A stretch of 64,000 nt of DNA from contig JANSXH010000007.1 of assembly GCA_024743055.1 (NCBI GenBank), forward strand, positions 124,001-188,000. Reading direction: 5' to 3'. The stretch is from Pseudomonadota bacterium. GTDB taxonomy: Bacteria > Pseudomonadota > Alphaproteobacteria > Sneathiellales > Sneathiellaceae. Below the pieces are notes generated by a model. It did no database searches and had not been told where the DNA came from. It saw only the letters and a program-made list of their open reading frames with translations. Positions within the stretch are counted from its first letter, which is position 1, and every line of letters begins with the position of its first letter. Below are positions 35,627 to 44,425 of the stretch, piece after piece. The position numbers and the translations under genes are program-made.

Positions 35627-37546
35627 ATGGAAATGACATCCAAATCACCGGAATCATCCAACGAACCAAGCGAATCGCCGTTTAAGCAAGGCGCTGCCGT
35701 AATCGAGAAAGCCCTTAAGACCGTGCCACTGGCCCCTGGCGTATACCGAATGCTCGATCAGGCCGGCCAAGTCCTTTATGTCGGAAAAGCAAAAAATCTG
35801 AAAAAGCGGGTAACGAGCTACACCAAGATGAACGGGCAATCGACGCGGATCATGCGGATGGTTTCCCTGACCCGGTCCATGGAATTTGTCTCCACCCATA
35901 CGGAAGTCGAGGCGCTCCTGCTTGAAGCCAATCTGATTAAGAAGCTTAAGCCGCGCTATAATATTATTCTCAGAGACGATAAGTCATTTCCCTACATACT
36001 AATCACCGGAGATCACGACTGGCCACAAATCTCAAAGCATCGGGGTGCGCGGTCCCGCAAGGGTGAATATTATGGCCCCTTTGCCTCGGCCGGTGCCGTC
36101 AATGAAACCCTGGCTACGTTCCAACGCATTTTCCCGCTGCGCTCCTGCACGGATTCTGAGTTTCAAAACCGCACCCGTCCCTGCCTTCAATATCAAATCA
36201 AAAGATGTGCCGGGCCTTGTGTTGGCCTGATCAGCTGCGATGACTATCTAACGGTGGTGGACGAGGCCCGCTCCTTCCTCTCCGGTAAGAGCCATAGCCT
36301 GCAACAGAAACTGGCGGAGCGTATGCAGGCGGCCAGTGATGAGCTGGATTTTGAGCAGGCGGCTGTACTGCGGGATCGCTTAAAAGCCATGGCCCATATC
36401 CAGTCCAAACAGACCATCAATCTGCCAAATGTCGAGGAAGTAGATGTCATTGCTGCCCATCAAGAGGGCGGCCAAACGTGCGTCCAGGTATTCTTTGTAC
36501 GCTCCGGTCAGAATTTCGGCAATCGGGCGCATTATCCCTCACACAATAAGGATGATGAGCCTGCAGATATCTTAAGCGCCTTCATCGGCCAGTTCTATGA
36601 TGGTCGCCCGGCACCCAGACGGATCTGGACCAGCCATTCCCTGGAAGAGGCGGAGCTGATAGCCGATGCCCTATCCATTTCTTCCGAGCGAAAAGTCAAG
36701 ATTGAAACCCCCAAACGTGGACCCAAGCGGGAACTGGTAGAGCATGCCATACTCAATGCCAAAGGTGCCCTTGCCCGTCGCATGGCGGAGAACGCGACCC
36801 AGCGCAAGCATCTGGCTGGTGTAGCTGAACTGTTTGGTATGGCCGAGCCGCCAAGCCGCATTGAGGTCTATGATAACAGCCATATCTCCGGAACCCATTC
36901 GACCGGCGCCCTTGTGGTTGCAGGTCCGGACGGATTTGAGAAAAAGGCCTATCGCAAATTTAATATCAAAAACCAGGATCTCGCGCCGGGGGATGACTAT
37001 GGCATGATGCGCGAAGTCCTAACACGCCGCTTTTCCCGCTTACAAAAAGAAGACCCGGACAAAGCCGGACCGGAAAGCTCTGGTTCCCGCGAGCAATGGC
37101 CGGATCTGATCCTCATTGATGGCGGCCAAGGACAGCTCAGTGTCGCTCAGGATGTCTTTGACGAGCTTGGGATAACTGATGTTGCGCTCGTCGGCATTGC
37201 CAAAGGGCCGGACCGGAATGCCGGGCGGGAGCGATTTTTTATGACCGGTAAAGCACCTTTTTCGCTGCCGGAAAAAGACCCGACCCTCTATTTTTTGCAG
37301 CGCTTGCGGGACGAGGTTCATAACTTCGCGATCACTACCCACCGAGCGAAGAGGTCGCGCGCCATCGGCAAATCACCACTCGATGAAATTCCCGGTATCG
37401 GCGGCAAGCGAAAGAAGGCTCTGCTCAACCGTTTTGGATCAGCGAAGGGGGTTGAACAGGCAGCGCTTAGTGATCTTGAAGCCGTTGAAGGGATCTCAAA
37501 GGCAACGGCAACGACGATCTACAACTTTTTCCATGAAAATGGCTGA
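35627..37546 (+). CDS. uvrC: excinuclease ABC subunit C
   Basis: Dual endonuclease of nucleotide excision repair. The 639 residues show an N-terminal GIY-YIG nuclease domain (GVYRMLDQAGQVLYVGKAKNLKKRV near residue 38), UVR motif (AAVLRDRLKA near 245), the RNase H-like nuclease domain with the DNSH-type segment (EVYDNSHISGTHSTGA near 418; LILIDGGQGQL near 500), and tandem helix-hairpin-helix (IPGIGGKRKKALLNRFG; LEAVEGISKATATTIY). ATG at 35627. It heads a same-strand series with pgsA and the molybdopterin genes. The unusually long leader (416 bases) holds DnaA-box-like sites. Confidence 0.96.
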   Translation: MEMTSKSPESSNEPSESPFKQGAAVIEKALKTVPLAPGVYRMLDQAGQVLYVGKAKNLKKRVTSYTKMNGQSTRIMRMVSLTRSMEFVSTHTEVEALLLEANLIKKLKPRYNIILRDDKSFPYILITGDHDWPQISKHRGARSRKGEYYGPFASAGAVNETLATFQRIFPLRSCTDSEFQNRTRPCLQYQIKRCAGPCVGLISCDDYLTVVDEARSFLSGKSHSLQQKLAERMQAASDELDFEQAAVLRDRLKAMAHIQSKQTINLPNVEEVDVIAAHQEGGQTCVQVFFVRSGQNFGNRAHYPSHNKDDEPADILSAFIGQFYDGRPAPRRIWTSHSLEEAELIADALSISSERKVKIETPKRGPKRELVEHAILNAKGALARRMAENATQRKHLAGVAELFGMAEPPSRIEVYDNSHISGTHSTGALVVAGPDGFEKKAYRKFNIKNQDLAPGDDYGMMREVLTRRFSRLQKEDPDKAGPESSGSREQWPDLILIDGGQGQLSVAQDVFDELGITDVALVGIAKGPDRNAGRERFFMTGKAPFSLPEKDPTLYFLQRLRDEVHNFAITTHRAKRSRAIGKSPLDEIPGIGGKRKKALLNRFGSAKGVEQAALSDLEAVEGISKATATTIYNFFHENG

Positions 37547-37620
37547 TTTCTATCCTTTGACTCCTGCCTCTCCGTCCCTATACTGCCCTTTTTTACAAGG
37601 CCGCCAAGGTCACCCTGCGC

Positions 37621-38184
37621 ATGAATTTTAACCTTCCTAATCTGCTGACATTATCGCGCATAATCGTCATCCCGCTGCTGCTGGCCGCGCTGTTTTTACC
37701 GGGCAAGCTCGGCAGCTGGGTTCCCCTCGCACTTTTCATCGCGGCGGGGGTGACGGATTTCTTTGATGGCTATCTAGCACGGCGGTACAAGCAAACCTCC
37801 AACCTCGGTCGGTTTTTGGATCCCGTCGCGGATAAGTTACTGGTGGCGTCGGTCCTTTTGTTCCTTGTCGGTATTGGCAGAGTTGGGGGATGGGATCTTA
37901 TTCCGGCAGTGATTATCCTGTGCCGGGAAATCATGGTGTCCGGCCTTCGTGAATATCTGGCGGAGTTGCGGGTTGGCATGCCGGTCAGCAAACTGGCAAA
38001 ATGGAAGACCACCTCGCAGATACTTTCCCTGTGCTTTCTGCTGGGAGGCCCGGCAGTGGAAAGCGAATTTGATGCAATCCTGATCGGACAGGTTCTACTA
38101 TGGCTAGCCGGCTCCCTGACGGTTTGGACAGGATATGACTATCTTCGACTTGGATTGAAGCATATGGTCGAGGATGAGAAATAG
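37621..38184 (+). CDS. pgsA: CDP-diacylglycerol--glycerol-3-phosphate 3-phosphatidyltransferase
   Basis: Membrane enzyme making phosphatidylglycerophosphate, precursor of phosphatidylglycerol and cardiolipin. The 187 residues hold about five membrane helices and the CDP-alcohol phosphotransferase signature D-G-x2-A-R-x8-G-x3-D-x3-D as TDFFDGYLARRYKQTSNLGR followed by FLDPVADK (residues 42-66), supplying the metal-binding Asp residues. N-terminal NLPNLLTLSRI is standard. 74 bases after uvrC, a very common alphaproteobacterial order. Confidence 0.95.
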   Translation: MNFNLPNLLTLSRIIVIPLLLAALFLPGKLGSWVPLALFIAAGVTDFFDGYLARRYKQTSNLGRFLDPVADKLLVASVLLFLVGIGRVGGWDLIPAVIILCREIMVSGLREYLAELRVGMPVSKLAKWKTTSQILSLCFLLGGPAVESEFDAILIGQVLLWLAGSLTVWTGYDYLRLGLKHMVEDEK

Positions 38185-38241
38185 GATCGAGCCCCGTCTG
38201 AAACATAGCTATTAATGCCTTGGCTGAAGGATAAGAAGACG

Positions 38242-38763
38242 ATGCATATACTTGGAATCTCTGGATGGAGCGGAAATGGCAAGACCACCTTGCTGACCCG
38301 ATTGATACCCGCGCTTATTGCCAAGGGCTTTACCGTTTCTACCATCAAGCATGCGCATCATCGTTTCGATATCGACAAGCCCGGCAAAGACTCCTACCGG
38401 CACAGAGAGGCAGGAGCTCAGGAAGTCGTGATCTCCTCGCCAAATCGCTGGGCCTTGATGCATGAGAACCGCGACGGCGTGGAAGCGAGCCTCGATCAGT
38501 TGCTTGCCAATGTCAGCCCGGTGGATTTCCTGCTGGTTGAAGGCTTCAAGAGTGAAGACTTTCCAAAGATTGAAGTCTGGCGAGAAGAATCCGGGACCAA
38601 ACCTCGGGTCGGCTCAGACCCGACTATAATTGCAATTGCTACGCCGGATAGCGTGGCAGATGTTCAGGTTCCCGTGCTTGATCTCGATGATGAAGATGCC
38701 ATTGCCGAATTTATTATTCGGACTTTCAAGGCTGAGGTAAGCGCCCATGAAAAGGCTGGTTAA
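38242..38763 (+). CDS. mobB: molybdopterin-guanine dinucleotide biosynthesis protein MobB
   Basis: GTP-binding adaptor of MobA in the last step of molybdopterin guanine dinucleotide assembly. 173 residues; P-loop GWSGNGKTTLLTRLIPAL at residue 8, STIKHAHHRFDIDKPGKDSYRHREAGA (the His/Asp-rich MobB motif) near 38, and LLVEGFKSEDFPKIEVWR near 95. Start at ATG 38242 with MHILGISG; the earlier ATG at 38215 adds residues atypical of the family. Its 3' end overlaps moeA by 17 bases. mobA is not in the window. Confidence 0.93.
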   Translation: MHILGISGWSGNGKTTLLTRLIPALIAKGFTVSTIKHAHHRFDIDKPGKDSYRHREAGAQEVVISSPNRWALMHENRDGVEASLDQLLANVSPVDFLLVEGFKSEDFPKIEVWREESGTKPRVGSDPTIIAIATPDSVADVQVPVLDLDDEDAIAEFIIRTFKAEVSAHEKAG

Positions 38764-40003
38764 CGACTGCTTCGCCAATACGGAGGACATGATCAGCGCC
38801 AGCGAGGCTCTGCTGCGCCTTGAAGAAGCAGTTCAGCCTATTACCGAGACTGAATTTTGCAGTTTGATGGAGAGTGAGAACCGCATCCTTGCCGAAGATA
38901 TCGTCGCCACAACAACTGTCCCGCCCAAAGACAATTCCGCCGTTGATGGCTATGCCTTTTGTCATGCTGAATATGCGCAAGCGCCACATCAACCAAGGAT
39001 TAATCTTGGGCGCAGCGCCGCCGGACATCCATTCGTTGGTGAAGTGAAATCGAACGGTGTTGTGAAAATTCTCACCGGTGCCGTTATGCCGAACGGCATG
39101 GATAGCGTTGCCATGATCGAGGATGTGTCCTTAGACGGCGATCTTGTCATCTTGCCTTCCGGCTTAAAAGCAGGCGCCAATTGCCGCAAGGCAGGTGAGG
39201 ATATCTCACCGGGGCAACGCCTTTTGGAAAAAGGAACCCTCCTGCGCCCCCAGGAAATCGGCTATCTCTCCTCTATCGGCACTGTGGCACTGCCTGTCCG
39301 CACAAGATTGCGGGTCGGCCTGTTTTCAACAGGGGATGAACTTGTCAATCCTGGTGATCCCCAAAGAGAGGGCAGCATTCACGACAGTAATCGCTTCATT
39401 CTCGGCGGCATTCTTAGATCTTTTGGTTGCGAGGTTACAGACCTTGGAATACTGAAAGATTCTCCGGGGGAAATTGAGACGGCATTGCAGCAGGCGGCCA
39501 TGGACCATGACGTGATTATCACCTCCGGCGGGGTCTCCATGGGCGATGAGGATCATGTAAAAACCGCCCTCTCCGCTGCCGGCAACCTGCATTTCTGGAA
39601 GATTGCCATAAAGCCGGGCCGCCCTCTCGCCCTAGGTCAAATCGGTGAGAGCGCCTTTGTCGGGCTCCCGGGAAATCCAGTCGCGGCCCTGGTTTGTGCG
39701 TTGATTTTTGTACGCCCATTGATCGCCAAAATGTCCGGATTGAAAACCCAATCTCTTTTGTCCTTTAAAGTCCCGGCTGCCTTTTCTTTTATTAAGAAAC
39801 CGGGAAGGACGGAATGGCTGCGGGGTCGATATGATCCTAAGGCTGATGGCTCCGGCACGGTGGAAAAATTCCACACTGAAGGGTCGGGTATTCTAACTTC
39901 CACGATTTGGGCTAATGGATTGATTGAACTAGGCGATGATGTGGCAAAGATAGAAGAAGGTGACCCAGTAACCTTTCTCCCTTTCTCGGAGCTGATGAGA
40001 TGA
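38747..40003 (+). CDS. moeA: molybdopterin molybdenumtransferase
   Basis: Inserts molybdate into adenylylated molybdopterin. 418 residues with MoeA domains: N-terminal (ISASEALLRLEE), the hinge AVDGYAF near residue 66, KAGEDISPGQRLL, and the MoaB/MogA-like domain with STGDEL near 200 and GGVSMGDEDHV near 262, PGRPLALG and GLPGNPVAALV near 305, then the C-terminal beta domain. It overlaps mobB (17 bases) and moaD (ATGA, 4 bases), indicating tight coupling of cofactor assembly steps. Confidence 0.95.
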   Translation: MKRLVNDCFANTEDMISASEALLRLEEAVQPITETEFCSLMESENRILAEDIVATTTVPPKDNSAVDGYAFCHAEYAQAPHQPRINLGRSAAGHPFVGEVKSNGVVKILTGAVMPNGMDSVAMIEDVSLDGDLVILPSGLKAGANCRKAGEDISPGQRLLEKGTLLRPQEIGYLSSIGTVALPVRTRLRVGLFSTGDELVNPGDPQREGSIHDSNRFILGGILRSFGCEVTDLGILKDSPGEIETALQQAAMDHDVIITSGGVSMGDEDHVKTALSAAGNLHFWKIAIKPGRPLALGQIGESAFVGLPGNPVAALVCALIFVRPLIAKMSGLKTQSLLSFKVPAAFSFIKKPGRTEWLRGRYDPKADGSGTVEKFHTEGSGILTSTIWANGLIELGDDVAKIEEGDPVTFLPFSELMR

Positions 40004-40251
40004 CGATATTGTATTTTGCCTGGCTGCGGACCAAACTTGGCATGTCAACGGAAGACTTGCCCTGTTCTGATGAGGTGTTTGACACCGACAGCCTCGTCGC
40101 CTGGATGAAAACCCGCGGCCCCGCTTTTGCTGAGGTATTCAGCGATCTGGAAGTGGTTCGTATCGCCGTCAATCAGGAATATATCACCAGCAATACTCCG
40201 TTGAAGGATGGTGACGAGGTGGCGTTCTTTCCACCGGTGACAGGAGGCTGA
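40000..40251 (+). CDS. moaD: molybdopterin synthase sulfur carrier subunit
   Basis: Ubiquitin-fold sulfur carrier of molybdopterin synthase, 83 residues. Its diagnostic C-terminal Gly-Gly (VTGG) is present, to be thiocarboxylated for transfer of sulfur to precursor Z. FAWLRTKLG opens and DEVAFFPPVTGG closes the ubiquitin-like fold. It starts in the ATGA overlap with moeA and stops 1 base before moaE. Confidence 0.95.
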   Translation: MTILYFAWLRTKLGMSTEDLPCSDEVFDTDSLVAWMKTRGPAFAEVFSDLEVVRIAVNQEYITSNTPLKDGDEVAFFPPVTGG

Positions 40252-40252
40252 C

Positions 40253-40708
40253 ATGATCCGGGTCCAACGGGAAGTTTTCGAAACCGGCGTCGAGATTGAG
40301 ACCATGACGTCCGGTCGCACGGATATCGGGGCAGTTGTCAGCTTTACAGGGCTTGTGCGGGATTTCAACGAAGGGACGACGGTATCCAAGCTGACTCTTG
40401 AGCATTATCCCGGTATGACGGAAAAGCAGTTGGAAAAAATCGAGAGGGAGGCCAACGAACGCTGGGATCTACAGGGCAGCATGATCATCCATCGCTATGG
40501 AGTAATGGAACTCGGAGAACCTATCGTTCTTGTGATCACGGCCTCCGCCCATCGTCAGGATGCTTTTGAAGCGGCGTCTTTCCTGATGGACTGGCTGAAA
40601 ACAAAAGCCCCCTTCTGGAAGCAGGAGGAAGACGCCCACGGACAAAGCGGATGGGTTAGCGAAAGGCGCGAAGATATTGACGCACTGGATCGCTGGGAGA
40701 AAAAATAG
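40253..40708 (+). CDS. moaE: molybdopterin synthase catalytic subunit
   Basis: Larger subunit of molybdopterin synthase; converts precursor Z to molybdopterin with the MoaD thiocarboxylate. 151 residues; GAVVSFTGLVRDFNEG near residue 24, LTLEHYPGMTEKQL, the IIHRYGVMELGEPIVLV near 80 and KTKAPFWKQE near 121 with the catalytic Lys. AGGAGG precedes the ATG within the moaD end. Last gene of the uvrC-to-moaE group; convergent with the Sel1-repeat gene. Confidence 0.95.
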   Translation: MIRVQREVFETGVEIETMTSGRTDIGAVVSFTGLVRDFNEGTTVSKLTLEHYPGMTEKQLEKIEREANERWDLQGSMIIHRYGVMELGEPIVLVITASAHRQDAFEAASFLMDWLKTKAPFWKQEEDAHGQSGWVSERREDIDALDRWEKK

Positions 40709-40717
40709 GAAAAAAAG

Positions 40718-42088
40718 CTAGAGACGCTTTTGCCGCTCGATAAGCCAATCCCGGGCCAGGCGATTGGCTTCAGCAATTTGAACTGGGCTCATCTTCGACA
40801 TCAGGATCTTGTTCATCTTGGGTGCCGATTTGTCTCCCTTAGCGCCGGAAATCAGCGACCATTTCAGGGAGTCAATGCGCACCAGACTGTCTGAAATTTC
40901 CTGCTGGGCCGCATCTGTATCCAGGGAAGCCGAGTCGGCCATTTCAAAGATCTCGATAACCGTGTCTTTATCAAGACCTGTCAGGTTATCCAGCTGTGCT
41001 AGACGCATATCCGTCGTCGCATCAGTTTTGACTGTATCTGTTGCTGCCAGGACGATCTTCTTCTCGGTCAGGGTCTTTTCCTGAAGAACGATTTTCTCTC
41101 CACCCGGTTTCTTGGATGGGACAGGTGCTAGTACCGCCTGCTTGATTTCGCTACCGGTATGTGGAACCGCAGCTACAGCTGGCTTGGCGGCAACCGAAAC
41201 AGTTTTCGGTTTAGTCTGCGGAACCGGCTGTTTTGCAGTTGTGGGCGCAGGCGCTGACAAACCGTCGCTTGTCGACCCGTTACTCGTTGCAACAACGGTA
41301 AGCGTAGAACGCACAACTGTCGATGGCTGGGACAAAGATGCGCCATTTTGCTTGGCCATTAGTTCTTGGAGACGTTGCCGGGCCGCATCTGTCTGAGAGC
41401 TTTGCTGCCGTTGTTCAAGGCGCAAGGCTGCTAAACGTTTCTCTTCAGCAATCTGTTGATCTTTAAGTGCTGCCTTGCGCTTGGCCTCTTCTGCTTGCAA
41501 CTGCGCCATGCGAATGGCTTCCTCACGAGCTTGTTCTCTCTTCAGAACAGCATTCCGTGCATCTTGTTTGCGTTTTTCGATGAGAGCTTTTTGGGTTTCC
41601 GCCCGTTGCCGAGCCGCCTCTTTCTGACTGTCTATCTGGAGCTGCTCCTGCTCGCGCTTCTGACGCAGGGCTTCAGTTTTGGCGATCTGGAACGCTTCCT
41701 CATCTTGCCCGGTAAATTTACGATACCAAACGCCGAGCGCATCAGTTGCACGGACCTGGCCTTCTTCTATTTCCAACTCTGACATCTTGCCAGTCAGTTC
41801 GGCCAGCGCCTGCTCTGCTTCCACAGAGCCTTGCGCTGCCGCCAGTTTCAGCCAGCCATAGGCTTCAATCAAGTCAGCAGATAGATCGGACGCACCGCTT
41901 TCGTATAGCTTCCCAAGGCGGAGCATGGCTTTTGCATCGCCGTCAGTCGCCGCCGATTGCCATTGCTGGATTGCTTCTTGGATGTCATTTTTGCTATAGG
42001 CAGCCGCGCCTTTTTGGTAATTCGCTGCTGCCATTTGAGCAGTGGCTGCAATTATTACCGCTGCAACACCTAGCCTTCTGATAATCAT
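40718..42088 (-). CDS. secreted Sel1-repeat and coiled-coil protein
   Basis: A 456-residue exported protein of no assigned function. Signal peptide MIIRRLGVAAVIIAATAQMAAA; then two to three Sel1-like repeats (residues 22-100: KGAAAYSKNDIQEAIQQW, GDAKAMLRLGKLYESG, AYGWLKLAAAQGSVEAE); a long, strongly charged coiled coil (residues 130-245, KEALRQKREQEQLQ-like Glu/Lys/Arg/Gln runs); a low-complexity Ser/Thr/Pro/Ala stretch (250-340); and a compact C-terminal domain (DKDTVIEIFEMAD to the end) of unknown type. The layout suggests an envelope scaffold. It is convergent with moaE and its gene reads away from ilvE. Confidence 0.75.
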   Translation of the reverse strand: MIIRRLGVAAVIIAATAQMAAANYQKGAAAYSKNDIQEAIQQWQSAATDGDAKAMLRLGKLYESGASDLSADLIEAYGWLKLAAAQGSVEAEQALAELTGKMSELEIEEGQVRATDALGVWYRKFTGQDEEAFQIAKTEALRQKREQEQLQIDSQKEAARQRAETQKALIEKRKQDARNAVLKREQAREEAIRMAQLQAEEAKRKAALKDQQIAEEKRLAALRLEQRQQSSQTDAARQRLQELMAKQNGASLSQPSTVVRSTLTVVATSNGSTSDGLSAPAPTTAKQPVPQTKPKTVSVAAKPAVAAVPHTGSEIKQAVLAPVPSKKPGGEKIVLQEKTLTEKKIVLAATDTVKTDATTDMRLAQLDNLTGLDKDTVIEIFEMADSASLDTDAAQQEISDSLVRIDSLKWSLISGAKGDKSAPKMNKILMSKMSPVQIAEANRLARDWLIERQKRL

Positions 42089-42230
42089 ACCTGTTGATTT
42101 CCCACACTAACCGCGAAATCCCCACACGCGCCAATACCATACAGCATTTTAGCGAAATGTGGATAAAAAGCAAAATACCCGCCTGTTTTTAACGCCAGAC
42201 GGGCAGTTTGCCAAGGTTTTTCGCTATATC

Positions 42231-43115
42231 TCAGGCTGCGGCACGTTGCCTCACGCAGCTTTCATAGTCATCTATGAGCTGCTGACAAATCTCACCTGGC
42301 GTAAATTGATAGTTATCGATGGAACCAACGGGTGTCACTTCCGCGGCTGTTCCGGTGAGGAAACATTCCGTGAAATCCGCCAATTCTTCGGGGCGAATTG
42401 CCCTGTCGACGACCTTAATACCTCTTGCCCTCGCCAGATCGATGACGGTACGGCGGGTAATCCCGTCCAGGAAACAGTCAGGTGTCGGTGTATGCAGCTC
42501 TCCGTCCTTGACGAAGAAGATATTTGCGCCTGTCGCTTCGGCTACAAGCCCGCGATAGTCCAGCATCAAGGCATCATCATAGCCTTCTGCCTCCGCCTGA
42601 TGTTTACTGAGGGTGCAGATCATATAGAGGCCCGCAGCCTTGGATTCCGTCGGGATCGTTTCCGGTGAAGGCCGTTTCCAGGGAGACAGCTTCAAGCGAA
42701 TACCTTTCATGCGGGCTTCCGGATCGAAATAGCTTGGCCAGACCCAAGCAGCGATGGCAAGGTTGATCTTGTTTTGCTGCGCTGAAACGCCCATCATTTC
42801 AGACCCGCGCCAGGCGACAGGACGAACATAACCGTCAACGATATTATTCGCAGCTACGGTTTCTATGCAGGCCTTGTTGATTTCTTCGGCAGATTGCTCA
42901 ATTTCAAAGCCAAGGATGTTGGCAGACTTGATCAAGCGGTCAGTGTGTTCCCCGAGCTTGAAAATTTCCCCGTCATACACCCTTTCCCCCTCAAACACAC
43001 TGCTGGCATAATGCAGTCCATGTGTAAGGACATGGATGTTTGCGTCCCGCCATGGTACGAGTTCACCGTTAAACCAGATAAGGCCGTCACGATCAGCAAA
43101 AGAAGAGGTATCCAT
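42231..43115 (-). CDS. ilvE: branched-chain-amino-acid aminotransferase
   Basis: PLP fold-IV transaminase for the last step of Ile, Leu and Val synthesis. 294 residues; WFNGELVPWRDANIHVLTHGLHYASSVFEGERVY at the start, RPVAWRGSEMMGV, the PLP Lys in TESKAAGLYM near residue 155, EATGANIFFVKDG, ITRRTVIDLA and FLTGTAAEVTPV. It is divergent from the marR gene; the 103-base gap carries a TTCGA/TCGAA palindrome. The arrangement ilvE / marR / OmpR-type regulator / kinase recurs in alphaproteobacteria. Confidence 0.95.
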   Translation of the reverse strand: MDTSSFADRDGLIWFNGELVPWRDANIHVLTHGLHYASSVFEGERVYDGEIFKLGEHTDRLIKSANILGFEIEQSAEEINKACIETVAANNIVDGYVRPVAWRGSEMMGVSAQQNKINLAIAAWVWPSYFDPEARMKGIRLKLSPWKRPSPETIPTESKAAGLYMICTLSKHQAEAEGYDDALMLDYRGLVAEATGANIFFVKDGELHTPTPDCFLDGITRRTVIDLARARGIKVVDRAIRPEELADFTECFLTGTAAEVTPVGSIDNYQFTPGEICQQLIDDYESCVRQRAAA

Positions 43116-43161
43116 AATTAAGCACCTTGCGTTATTATATGTCGTAAATTCGTCAATTAAG

Positions 43162-43176
43162 TTCGATTGTGTCGAA
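43162..43176. promoter_or_regulatory. palindrome TTCGA-N5-TCGAA between ilvE and marR
   Basis: Perfect 5-base arms (43162-43166 and 43172-43176) 43 bases before the marR start, in the divergent gap. Size and location suit a MarR dimer operator, but this is inference. Confidence 0.4.
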
Positions 43177-43218
43177 TCAAGTAGCTATTTTGTAACATTA
43201 TGAGAAATATATGTCAAC

Positions 43219-43713
43219 ATGACTGACGTAAAATCTGGAAATAATCCACTTTTCCTTCGAGAAGAAGAACTTAGGCAGAGCATAGAACTGCTGTTTTTTG
43301 CTTACCGTGACTTCACCGCTGGGCCGGACGCTATACTGAAACAGTATAATTTTGGCCGTGCGCATCATCGGGTGATCCATTTCGTCGGCCGCAATCAGGG
43401 AATGACAGTCTCTGAGCTGCTCGATATCTTGAGGATCACAAAGCAAAGTCTGAGCCGTGTCCTCAGTACCTTGATTGATCGCGGCTATATTGAGCAACGG
43501 CCAGGCCAGCGAGACCGTCGCCAGCGTTTATTGTTTCTGACGGAGAAAGGTCAGCAGCTGGAGCAGCAGGTCAGTCAGGTCCAGCGTGAGCTGGTGGCAA
43601 AGGCCTTTCGTGAAGCAGGCGGTGATGCCGTTGCCGGATATCGCAAGGTCCTTGCCGGTTTGATCGATGAAAAGGATCGAGACAAGGCGCTCGGCCGAAT
43701 AGAGAGACGTTGA
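43219..43713 (+). CDS. MarR family transcriptional regulator (PetP-like)
   Basis: A 164-residue winged-helix regulator. HTH at about residues 55-105 (MTVSELLDILRITKQSLSRVLSTLIDRGYIEQRPGQRDRRQRLLFLT, the wing DRRQ), with flanking dimer helices. This is the form called PetP in Rhodobacter, encoded next to the response regulator PetR and shown there to be needed for cytochrome bc1 expression. It is followed by the regulator gene at 28 bases. Probably autoregulates through the palindrome upstream. Confidence 0.88.
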   Translation: MTDVKSGNNPLFLREEELRQSIELLFFAYRDFTAGPDAILKQYNFGRAHHRVIHFVGRNQGMTVSELLDILRITKQSLSRVLSTLIDRGYIEQRPGQRDRRQRLLFLTEKGQQLEQQVSQVQRELVAKAFREAGGDAVAGYRKVLAGLIDEKDRDKALGRIERR

Positions 43714-43741
43714 TCGTCAACAGGATCGCGGGAACAAACAG

Positions 43742-44425
43742 ATGATGGACAATGCTTCACACATCCTAGTCGTCGATGATGACACCCGATTGCTGTCCTT
43801 GCTGCGTAAATATCTGATGGATAACGATTACAGGGTCTCAACAGCTGATTCAGCCGATGCAGCCCGCGGGAAGATGCAAGGGTTTTGCTTTGATCTTATG
43901 GTTCTTGACCGGATGATGCCCGGTGAAGACGGCCTCGATATGGCCAGGAGCGTCCGCTCAGGACCCGCGATCAACCGCACCATTCCCATTCTGATGCTGA
44001 CGGCAATGGCAGAATCCGATGACCGGATTGACGGCCTGGAAGTCGGCGTGGACGACTATCTGACTAAACCGTTTGAGCCACGGGAGTTGCTGCTAAGGAT
44101 CGAAGCCATCCTGCGCCGGGCAAAAACAGAAACAGCTACAGAATTGAGTTTCGGGGACTATATATTCAATACGGAACGGGGCGAGCTTTATAAAGATGGT
44201 GACCTGATCAATTTGACGTCTGGAGAATCCCTGCTATTGAAATCTCTTGCCGCCACACCTGGCGTACCCATCAGTCGCGAAGATCTTTCTTTAAGCAGCG
44301 GAAACCAGGGTCGAGCCGTTGATGTACAGATCACCCGATTGCGCCGAAAAATTGAGGATGATCCGAAACTGCCTCGGCATCTTCAAACCGTTCGAGGTGA
44401 AGGTTATGTGCTATGGACAGATTAG
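43742..44425 (+). CDS. OmpR family response regulator (PetR-like)
   Basis: A two-domain response regulator, 227 residues. Receiver: acidic pocket in LVVDDDTR, phosphoacceptor Asp in LMVLDRMMPGEDGL near residue 57, Thr in LMLTAMA, Lys in YLTKPFEPREL near 107. Output: winged-helix DNA-binding domain from about 130 (FNTERGELYKDGDLINLTSGESLLL) ending RAVDVQITRLRRKIEDDPKLPRHLQTVRGEGYVLWTD. It overlaps the kinase gene by 13 bases. The pair with the PetP-like gene is the alphaproteobacterial petP-petR set. Confidence 0.93.
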   Translation: MMDNASHILVVDDDTRLLSLLRKYLMDNDYRVSTADSADAARGKMQGFCFDLMVLDRMMPGEDGLDMARSVRSGPAINRTIPILMLTAMAESDDRIDGLEVGVDDYLTKPFEPRELLLRIEAILRRAKTETATELSFGDYIFNTERGELYKDGDLINLTSGESLLLKSLAATPGVPISREDLSLSSGNQGRAVDVQITRLRRKIEDDPKLPRHLQTVRGEGYVLWTD

